Source of the DNA: Gluconobacter oxydans
Lineage (GTDB): Bacteria > Pseudomonadota > Alphaproteobacteria > Acetobacterales > Acetobacteraceae
Assembly (NCBI RefSeq): GCF_006539685.1
Contig: NZ_BJNM01000013.1
Location: forward strand, 1-64,000
Direction of reading: 5' to 3'
Length of the DNA: 64,000 nt
Shown: positions 1-6,029 of the stretch, in pieces
Position numbering within the stretch: position 1 is the stretch's first letter
Layout: each line of letters opens with the position of its first letter
Made by a program: the position numbers and the translations under genes
The notes under the pieces: generated by a model
The model's input: the letters and a program-made list of their open reading frames with translations, nothing else
Databases searched by the model: none
Told to the model about the DNA's origin: nothing

Positions 1-39
1 GGTCTCGACATGGTTCTGCATGGTGAGCGCATCAACTGA
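1..39 (+). CDS. 3' end of an upstream gene (partial)
   Basis: Frame 1 is open from the window edge to a TGA at 37-39. It encodes only twelve residues, GLDMVLHGERIN. The composition looks like an ordinary protein C-terminus, but the fragment is too short to assign a family. It could also be a chance open frame, so this is a weak call. Confidence 0.3.
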   Translation, partial: GLDMVLHGERIN

Positions 40-111
40 CTGCGCCCATCCGGCGGTTATGCTGCGGGGGCTGTTTTCTCCCGCCGATTTCAGAATGAAG
101 GTTCTTTCTGC

Positions 112-636
112 ATGACGTTTACAAAAGCCTTTTCCGGCCTCTCCCTCGCGGCACTTCTGGCCGCCGGTCTGAGCGCTGCCCCCGCGCATGCCATGACGGC
201 CAAGGAATGCCACGCCGCATTCAAGACGGCCAAGCAGAACGGTTCCCTGAACGGTCAGTCCTACAAGGCCTTCAAGGCCGCCAGCTGTGGTGAAACGACC
301 AAGGCTGCCGCTGCTCCGGCCGCCGCGGCTGAAACTGCCCCGACCGCTGCTGCAACCCCCGCTGCTTCCAGCAGCGCCGCAGCGTCGGACTCTTCTCCGG
401 CCGCGACAAAGGCCCCGATCGCGCCCAAGGCTGCCGTTGCTTCGTCGGGCAATGTCGTGTTCCCGACGGCCATCTCTCCGGAGTTCAGCAAGCTCTCTGC
501 CGGCAAGGCCCGTCAGAAGACCTGCGTGGCCCAGTACAACGCCAACAAGGCGAATGGCGGCAACGGTTCGCTGAAATGGATCCAGAAGGGCGGCGGCTAC
601 TGGTCGCAGTGCAATTCACGCCTCAAGGGTGAATAA
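112..636 (+). CDS. exported Cys/Ala-rich small protein
   Basis: This 174-residue protein has a clear signal peptide (residues 1-27, ending APAHA), so it should be exported to the periplasm. The mature part has two short Cys-bounded segments, near residues 32-60 (CHAAFKTAKQNGSLNG, then SYKAFKAASC) and 138-168 (CVAQYNANKANGG, then GGGYWSQC). An Ala/Pro-rich linker of about 70 residues separates them. Both segments follow the loose pattern Cys, aromatic, Lys-rich, Gly/Leu, aromatic, Cys, which recalls PsiF-type repeats, but I cannot confirm that family. The start ATG follows GAAGG-type sequence, and a strong intrinsic terminator lies directly after the stop, so the gene is probably monocistronic. 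Function unknown. Confidence 0.8.
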   Translation: MTFTKAFSGLSLAALLAAGLSAAPAHAMTAKECHAAFKTAKQNGSLNGQSYKAFKAASCGETTKAAAAPAAAAETAPTAAATPAASSSAAASDSSPAATKAPIAPKAAVASSGNVVFPTAISPEFSKLSAGKARQKTCVAQYNANKANGGNGSLKWIQKGGGYWSQCNSRLKGE

Positions 637-654
637 GCACCGCTTTTCAAAAAA

Positions 655-685
655 GGCCCCTTCCTTCGGGAAGGGGCCTTTTTTA
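655..685 (+). terminator. intrinsic terminator
   Basis: A perfect 10-bp stem (655-664 with 669-678) closes a TTCG tetraloop and is followed by a run of T from 679. It lies 19 bases after the stop of the exported protein gene. Confidence 0.93.
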
Positions 686-818
686 TTTGATCATACGTCT
701 CGTAAGCATAACTGTTTTTGAGGGAACGGAAGGCCCGTTATCGGCATTGGGCGATCAGAAGCAGACACCGACACATCATTGAGACCCTCCTGACCCTAAA
801 GGTTGAAGGAAGGCTTCA

Positions 819-1748
819 TCACCCTTTCTGCTCTCTTCCGATCAGTTCCAGACCCTCTTCATAGGTCGTGACAGAAAACTCCGGAAAGTGACGCTTGAAT
901 TTCGCTGAATCGAAAAGGTTGTCCTGTTCATAACGCGGGAGCAGTTCCCTGATCTCTCGGACCTGCTTTGAAAAAATGCCTGCGATGATCAGCGGCCATT
1001 TTCCGATGACGGAATAAGCAGGCGTCCGTCCGAAAACCCTGCTCGCCATGGCGACAAATGTCTTATAGGTCGGCCGCTCATCACAGCATGGGAGATGCCA
1101 GGTCTGCCCGAAAGCAGCCGGTGTATTGCCCAGGGTTGCCAGTGCACGGCTCGCATCCGGTGTCCAGATGAGGGTGCGGCGCGTATCGTCACGGACAGGA
1201 ACCAGAGGCCTTTTGCCGCTTTTCAGCCTGTCGATAATCAGGGCATTGGTGAAGCTCTGTGTTTTTCCCGGGCCATAGAATTCCGGTGCGCGGGCGATGA
1301 GTACGGGAATGTCTCCCCGCGCTATTTCTTCCAAGACCATGGATGCCATTGCGGCGCGGACCCGCCCTTTGCGGCCAATGGGAGCGAAGCGGGTTTCCTC
1401 CGTCTGAAGCTGACTGTTCTGCGGATACATGTAGGTGTTGTCGAAATAGGCAAAGCTGGCGCCAGCAGTCCGGCAGGCCTGCAAAGCATTCTTCAGCATG
1501 ATGGGAAACCGGTCTTCCCAGAGTTTGCTGTCCGGAGGCAGACCGGCTGTGAAATAGACGATGTCGCTGCCTTTCACCGCTTCGATTGTCTGTCGGACGT
1601 CCATCAGGTCCGTAGCCATAAGAGTGTCGTCTTCATTGACCTTGCGGGGATTGCGGCTCACCAGGCGCAGGTCACGCGTATGGTGATGATGCAGGCTTCG
1701 CGCCAGTTCGGTGGCGATCTGACCGTTCGCGCCAAGAATTGTCTGCAT
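819..1748 (-). CDS. NAD(P)-dependent epimerase / NmrA-like protein
   Basis: This is a 309-residue Rossmann-fold protein. The N-terminus MQTILGANGQIATEL carries the dinucleotide-binding GxxGxxx loop, followed by VSRNPRK, typical of atypical SDR/NAD-epimerase proteins. Later segments (YFDNTYMYP; the PEFYGPGK loop) fit the NAD-dependent epimerase/dehydratase family. The substrate is unknown. I start it at 1748, not at the longer open frame reaching 1820, because a promoter with a 19-bp spacer occupies 1790-1820 and its -10 lies 41 bases before this ATG. The gene is divergent from the DJ-1/PfpI gene and appears to belong to the MerR regulon described here. Confidence 0.85.
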   Translation of the reverse strand: MQTILGANGQIATELARSLHHHHTRDLRLVSRNPRKVNEDDTLMATDLMDVRQTIEAVKGSDIVYFTAGLPPDSKLWEDRFPIMLKNALQACRTAGASFAYFDNTYMYPQNSQLQTEETRFAPIGRKGRVRAAMASMVLEEIARGDIPVLIARAPEFYGPGKTQSFTNALIIDRLKSGKRPLVPVRDDTRRTLIWTPDASRALATLGNTPAAFGQTWHLPCCDERPTYKTFVAMASRVFGRTPAYSVIGKWPLIIAGIFSKQVREIRELLPRYEQDNLFDSAKFKRHFPEFSVTTYEEGLELIGREQKG

Positions 1749-1789
1749 ATGTCTTAGCCTCTGCGTTGTCTGACAGATGAGGGACATGC

Positions 1790-1820
1790 AGCTTAACGTT
1801 CGAGACAGATTTAAGGTCAA
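1790..1820 (-). promoter_or_regulatory. MerR-type promoter (leftward)
   Basis: On the minus strand TTGACC (1815-1820) and TAAGCT (1790-1795) are separated by exactly 19 bp. This long spacer is characteristic of promoters activated by MerR-family proteins. The right arm CTCGAACGTTA is identical to that of the rightward promoter at 1829. Confidence 0.75.
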
Positions 1821-1828
1821 ACTGGAGA

Positions 1829-1859
1829 TTGACCTTCAGCCAGGCTCGAACGTTACAGG
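1829..1859 (+). promoter_or_regulatory. MerR-type promoter (rightward)
   Basis: TTGACC (1829-1834) and TACAGG (1854-1859) have a 19-bp spacer. The -35 elements of this promoter and the leftward one sit back to back, 8 bases apart. The DJ-1/PfpI start codon lies 40 bases downstream of the -10. Confidence 0.75.
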
Positions 1860-1899
1860 ATGGGTGTTTGAGTACCCTGCCCCATGAAAGGGACCAGTC

Positions 1900-2592
1900 A
1901 TGAACCGCCGTATCCTTCACGTTGCCACCAACGTCGCCCATTTCGACAATCCTGCTCATCCTACCGGATTGTGGCTGTCGGAACTGACACATGCCTGGGA
2001 TGTGTTTGCCGACAAGGGTTTTGAACAGCATATTGTCAGCCCTCGGGGCGGGAAGGTTCCGCTTGAGCCCAAGGCTTTGAAGTGGCCCATGTGCGATCAG
2101 TCGGCCACGGCCTGGCTGAACGATCCAGCAAAAAGGGCTTTACTGGACTCTACGCAAAGCCCTGATGACGTTCGGCCCGGGAATTATGATGCGATCTACT
2201 TCACTGGTGGCCATGGCGTGATGTGGGACTTCCCGGACAGTGAAGGTCTTCAGGCCATCACCTGCGCGATCTGGGAGAAAGGCGGCATCGTATCCGCCGT
2301 CTGTCATGGATATTGCGGGCTTCTGAACACCCGGTGTGCGGACGGTTCTTTTCTGGTCTCCGGCCGAAAGATCACCGGTTTTTCATGGACCGAGGAGAAA
2401 CTGGCAGGGGTTGCGCGCGAAGTTCCTTATAATGCGGAAGCGCAGGTGAAGGCACGGGGTGCGATTTACGAAAAGGCACTTCTGCCATTCATGTCCCATG
2501 TCGTGAGCGATGGTCGACTGGTAACAGGGCAGAACCCCTTTTCCGCCAGGGCGACGGCAAGGAAAGTCGTGGCGCTTCTGGATGGGGTTTAA
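1900..2592 (+). CDS. DJ-1/PfpI family (Hsp31-like) protein
   Basis: This 230-residue protein belongs to the type 1 glutamine amidotransferase-like DJ-1/PfpI superfamily. It shows FTGGHGVMWDF (residues 108-118) and the nucleophile elbow SAVCHGYCG, whose Cys-His pair is the family's catalytic centre. Length and motifs fit the Hsp31/class I glyoxalase-III-like branch, which acts on reactive dicarbonyls or as a holdase. That specific role is inference. AAAGGGA precedes the ATG, and the gene is driven by the MerR-type promoter at 1829. Its stop overlaps the merR stop by 4 bases (convergent). Confidence 0.88.
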   Translation: MNRRILHVATNVAHFDNPAHPTGLWLSELTHAWDVFADKGFEQHIVSPRGGKVPLEPKALKWPMCDQSATAWLNDPAKRALLDSTQSPDDVRPGNYDAIYFTGGHGVMWDFPDSEGLQAITCAIWEKGGIVSAVCHGYCGLLNTRCADGSFLVSGRKITGFSWTEEKLAGVAREVPYNAEAQVKARGAIYEKALLPFMSHVVSDGRLVTGQNPFSARATARKVVALLDGV

Positions 2593-3098
2593 CGGGATGC
2601 CGTCTTTTTACGGTGGCCAGGGCTGACCGACTGACGGCGGTCCTTCGTATCCAGAAGGCGGATATCGCCTGCCGTGACGTCGAGGGCTTCAGGGTGCTCC
2701 GCAAGCATATTCGTCAGGACACGATGCGCATTGGCTGCACAGTCCATGTCGTCGGGGCGCTCCTGAATATCCTCAATCAGACGGAGCAGATGCGCTCTGC
2801 TCTGGGGCAGGCGTAGCTGCAGCGCTTCGATATCTGCAATCTTGCGGGTCAGGGCCTCCATCAGCGCAGCATGATCCCAGTGTGTCAGATCAGAGGGCAG
2901 CAGGGTGCGGATTTCATCCAGTGTAAACCCGGCCCGCTGCGCTGTGGTGATAAGACCCAGAATCATCACAGCCTGCGGCGGATAGGTCCGGTATCCGTTG
3001 GGACGACGCTCGACCGTCTTCAGGAGGCCAATCTGCTCATAGAAGCGGATGCGCGAACGCGTAAGTCCAGTTTGCTGTGCCAGTTCTCCAATCTTCAT
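2589..3098 (-). CDS. MerR family transcriptional regulator
   Basis: This 169-residue protein starts MKIGELAQQTGLTRSRIRFYE, the winged-helix HTH of the MerR family, then the second wing (PNGYRTYP). A dimerisation helix spans about residues 78-110. A single Cys lies near residue 119 (DDMDCAANAHRV), so it lacks the multi-Cys pattern of metal sensors; a single-Cys electrophile or redox sensor is possible. It lies between its likely targets: the divergent hydrolase, the DJ-1 gene and the epimerase-like gene all have 19-bp-spacer promoters. Autoregulation through 3125-3155 is plausible, since that dyad sits between merR and the hydrolase. Confidence 0.9.
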   Translation of the reverse strand: MKIGELAQQTGLTRSRIRFYEQIGLLKTVERRPNGYRTYPPQAVMILGLITTAQRAGFTLDEIRTLLPSDLTHWDHAALMEALTRKIADIEALQLRLPQSRAHLLRLIEDIQERPDDMDCAANAHRVLTNMLAEHPEALDVTAGDIRLLDTKDRRQSVSPGHRKKTASR

Positions 3099-3124
3099 GA
3101 TTTACCCCCGGTCATGAACGCAGC

Positions 3125-3155
3125 TTGACCTTAAAGTTAGCTTCAAGGTTAGGCT
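3125..3155 (+). promoter_or_regulatory. MerR-type promoter with operator dyad
   Basis: TTGACC (3125-3130) and TAGGCT (3150-3155) have a 19-bp spacer. A near-perfect dyad, ACCTTAAAG-N4-CTTCAAGGT (3128-3149, 8 of 9 pairs), fills the spacer, as in typical MerR operators. The likely ATG at 3196 is 40 bases downstream, matching the geometry of the other two promoters. Confidence 0.82.
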
Positions 3156-3173
3156 CTGACCAGTATCTCGTTA

Positions 3174-4031
3174 TTGATCAGCCAGGAGGCGTATCATGTC
3201 CTTTGTCACCACATCGACGGTGTAGAGATTTTCTATAAGGACTGGGGATCGAAGGATGCCCAGCCGATTGTTTTCCATCATGGCTGGCCGCTGAGCGCTG
3301 ATGACTGGGACGCGCAGATGCTGTTTTTCCTGAGTAAGGGATTTCGCGTCATCGCGCATGACCGTCGCGGTCACGGACGGTCGGCACAGGTGAGCGACGG
3401 TCATGACATGGACCATTACGCAGCCGATGCGTCGGCTGTTGTGGAACATCTCGATCTGAAAAATGCCATCCATATCGGACATTCAACAGGCGGCGGACAG
3501 GTGGCCCGCTATGTCGCGAAATATGGCCAGCCTCAGGGGCGTGTTGCCAAAGCTGTGCTCATCAGTGCAGTGTCGCCTCTGATGGTGCGAACGGACCGCA
3601 GCCCTAAGGGGGCTCCAATCGAAGTTCTTGATGGATTGCGGGCAGGACTGGCAGCCAATCGGGCACAGTTCTTTCTCGATGTTCCCACAGGACCGTTCTA
3701 TGGCTTCAACCGCACGGGAACAAAAGTTTCCGAAGGCACGATCCGCAACTGGTGGCGTCAGGGCATGATGGGCAGCGCCAAGGCCCATTACGAAGGTATC
3801 CGGGCCTTCTCCGAAACGGATCAGACCGAGGATCTGAAGGCCATCACAGTGCCGGTGCTTGTGCTGCAGGGCGATGATGATCAGGTCGTGTCTTACCAGA
3901 ACGCGGCGGTCCTGCAGGACAGGCTGCTTCAGAATAGCACGCTGAAAATCTATCCCGGTTATCCGCATGGCATGCACACGACACATGCAGACGTCATCAA
4001 TGCCGATATTCTGGCGTTTATCACCCGATAA
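3174..4031 (+). CDS. non-heme chloroperoxidase-like alpha/beta hydrolase, apparent 5' frameshift
   Basis: This alpha/beta hydrolase resembles cofactor-free haloperoxidases/esterases. It has HGWPLSADDWD, the nucleophile elbow GHSTGGG, the acid GDDDQVV and the C-terminal His in YPHGMHTTHAD. The catalytic frame is open from a TTG at 3174, but family members start MSFVTT..DGVEIFYKDWG. Exactly MSFVTTS is encoded from the ATG at 3196, which has GGAGG at proper spacing, in another frame that stops at 3223-3225. Losing one base around 3214-3216 explains the mismatch. Either the gene is damaged, the read has an error, or translation starts at TTG, which lacks a ribosome site. The promoter at 3125 supports the 3196 start. 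Confidence 0.8.
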   Translation: MISQEAYHVLCHHIDGVEIFYKDWGSKDAQPIVFHHGWPLSADDWDAQMLFFLSKGFRVIAHDRRGHGRSAQVSDGHDMDHYAADASAVVEHLDLKNAIHIGHSTGGGQVARYVAKYGQPQGRVAKAVLISAVSPLMVRTDRSPKGAPIEVLDGLRAGLAANRAQFFLDVPTGPFYGFNRTGTKVSEGTIRNWWRQGMMGSAKAHYEGIRAFSETDQTEDLKAITVPVLVLQGDDDQVVSYQNAAVLQDRLLQNSTLKIYPGYPHGMHTTHADVINADILAFITR

Positions 4032-4042
4032 AGCATGTGCTT

Positions 4043-4077
4043 CAGGCAGGTGAAGACTTTGTGGCTTTACCTGCCTG
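4043..4077. terminator. weak stem-loop between convergent genes
   Basis: A perfect 9-bp inverted repeat (4043-4051 with 4069-4077) lies between the convergent hydrolase and protease genes. There is no T run on either strand, so the terminator function is uncertain. Nothing else is visible in 4032-4113. Confidence 0.35.
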
Positions 4078-4113
4078 ATGACCGTTGGGAAACTTTCCCG
4101 ACATGGTCGGCAT

Positions 4114-5034
4114 TTACCGGAAGAAGAGCTGCTGCGTGGCGTAGGACAGCCAGATTTCGTGATGGGCGAACCAGTCCGAGCCCAGCAGCATGTCTGCCTG
4201 ATCGTGAACCGGGGCGACTGTCAGGACCGGTCGTGTCCAGACGGTCTCTCCCAGTTCAAGGCGCCTGAAATGGTGCCAGTGGTACTCGCGCTCCTTCATG
4301 TCCACGCCCGCTGTCAGGCCACCCGGGTCGAGGGCGAGCTGGTCGTCGGTCAGGCCCAGCCGATGGGCGAAATCCGTACTCACGATATGTGAGCGCGCGC
4401 CGCTGTCCAGAAGGGCCGTGCCCCCCAGCCCGTCCAGCGTGAAGGCTACGGTCAGACGTCCGGATTGCCGGTGTACGGGCGTGGTCGTCCAGTGCCCGGT
4501 CCAGGCGGGGGGCTGCTGACACAAGCGGGAGCCCAGGCGGATCGTCCACAAGGTCAGACGCTGATGCGGGACATCGAATTCCAGATCGTAATCCGCCAGC
4601 ACATCCGCCCCGAGCAGGCCCAGAACGGGGGGTGTGATCATGGGCGAACCCGGGAGCATCCCCACGGCCATTGTTCCGGGGCCAAGAGGAAGTTCGGCCG
4701 CAGGGTGTGTGCCAAGCCGGAGATCCTGAATCCGGACGTTCGGCACCAGGCGCGGACTGCCATTGGGACCCTGCATCATGGTCCGGTGTTCGGGATCGGT
4801 CGGCAGGCGCAGGGCGGCAACTCCGGCCGGCGTTATGAGGCTGCCTTCGGAGCCCGTATCCACGATCATCGAGGCCGCCCGCCCGTTCACCGTCACGGAC
4901 ACGCTCAGATACCCCCCGTCATCGCGAAGCGGCAGCACGACGGCGCGGCTCATCTCGCAGACAGGGGCGGCATGAACCGCTGTCGCGTACAGCGCCATGC
5001 CCAGGATCAGGGCGGCTGGCAGAAGGCGTCTCAT
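4114..5034 (-). CDS. exported retropepsin-like aspartic protease
   Basis: This 306-residue protein has a signal peptide (residues 1-22, ending AVHA). Two aspartic-protease half-sites follow: MIVDTGSEGSLITP near residue 57 and TALLDSGARSHIVS near residue 208. Both Asp-Thr/Ser-Gly motifs are intact, so it looks like an active pepsin-like or duplicated retropepsin fold acting in the periplasm. Its ATG overlaps the xerC stop (ATGA), so the two are cotranscribed, although no functional link is obvious. Substrate unknown. Confidence 0.85.
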   Translation of the reverse strand: MRRLLPAALILGMALYATAVHAAPVCEMSRAVVLPLRDDGGYLSVSVTVNGRAASMIVDTGSEGSLITPAGVAALRLPTDPEHRTMMQGPNGSPRLVPNVRIQDLRLGTHPAAELPLGPGTMAVGMLPGSPMITPPVLGLLGADVLADYDLEFDVPHQRLTLWTIRLGSRLCQQPPAWTGHWTTTPVHRQSGRLTVAFTLDGLGGTALLDSGARSHIVSTDFAHRLGLTDDQLALDPGGLTAGVDMKEREYHWHHFRRLELGETVWTRPVLTVAPVHDQADMLLGSDWFAHHEIWLSYATQQLFFR

Positions 5035-5996
5035 GACTCCTGACCCGCCCGCGGGTGGGCTTTGCGCCAGACATCCAGCAGGTGCTTCTCGTCCGCCAGC
5101 GTATAGGCCTGCGTGGTGGAGAGGCTGGCATGGCCCATCAGTTCCTGAATGGTGCGCAGGTCTGCCCCCCCTTCCATCAGATGCGTCGCGAAGGAATGGC
5201 GCAGGGCATGGGGCGTTGCGGAATCGGGCAGGCCTTCGCCCTTGCGCCAGGTCCGCATGGCGCGCTGGGCTACGCCGGGATTGAGCCGCCCGCCGCGCAC
5301 CCCGCAGAACAGGGGCGCATCCGGCGTCGGAGACGGATGGGCTGCTTTCCAGCTTTCCAGCGCCTCCATCACGGCCGGGAGTAGGGGCACGAGCCGTTCC
5401 TTGCCGCCTTTGCCGACGACCCGGAGCATGTTTTGCCCTGCATTGGTCAGATCGCGGATGTCGAGCGAGAGCGCCTCGCCGATCCGCAGTCCGGTGCCAT
5501 AGAGCAGCGTGAAAAGCGCGCGGTCCCGCAAGGCCGCCAGACTGGTTTCGGCATCATCGGAAATGCCTTCTGCCGCCGCCCGGGCAGCGTCTTCCCCGAG
5601 AGGGCGGGGCAGGCGCTTTTTCGTGCGCGGCGTGGCGAGCAGTGAGGGGGCGGGATTGGAGAGATCGTGCCGCAGGCCCAGATACCGAAAGAAGGACCGC
5701 AATGCGGAAACATGCCGCGCCCGTGAGCGTGCCCGCGAGTCGGCGCTGGTTGGGCGACGGGTTGGCTGTTCGCTGCGGGCCGTTTCATGGGCGAGCCAGG
5801 CGCGCAGGTCCGCCAGCGAGAGTTTTCCCAGGTCCGCCAGCGTCACCTCGGCGCCCAGATGCTGCTGGAAAAACGTCAGCGCCAGCAGGACGTCGTGCCG
5901 GTAGGCTTCGACCGTGCGTGGGCTCGCACGCCTTTCATGTGTCAGCCATTCGGTCCAGTCCCGCAGGGCATCGAGCGCCATTAATGTGGCCGTCAT
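5031..5996 (-). CDS. xerC: tyrosine recombinase XerC
   Basis: This 321-residue site-specific recombinase carries the N-terminal SAM-like core-binding domain (residues 5-110) and the catalytic domain with all expected residues: Arg in GTGLRIGEAL, Lys in GKGGKERLVPL, HALRHSFATHL, the GHASLSTT His and the nucleophile Tyr in TQAYTLAD. Length and context fit the chromosomal XerC of the XerCD dimer-resolution system at dif rather than a mobile integrase. No attachment site or other mobility genes are nearby. It is divergent from priA and overlaps the protease gene downstream. Confidence 0.92.
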   Translation of the reverse strand: MTATLMALDALRDWTEWLTHERRASPRTVEAYRHDVLLALTFFQQHLGAEVTLADLGKLSLADLRAWLAHETARSEQPTRRPTSADSRARSRARHVSALRSFFRYLGLRHDLSNPAPSLLATPRTKKRLPRPLGEDAARAAAEGISDDAETSLAALRDRALFTLLYGTGLRIGEALSLDIRDLTNAGQNMLRVVGKGGKERLVPLLPAVMEALESWKAAHPSPTPDAPLFCGVRGGRLNPGVAQRAMRTWRKGEGLPDSATPHALRHSFATHLMEGGADLRTIQELMGHASLSTTQAYTLADEKHLLDVWRKAHPRAGQES

Positions 5997-6029
5997 GGCA
6001 TTTCGGAGCGTGGGAGGTTAGATACGGTC

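Noticed and set aside
5031-5996. Tyrosine recombinase as the mark of a mobile element
   Set aside because: Length, motifs and lack of attachment repeats or cargo fit housekeeping XerC.
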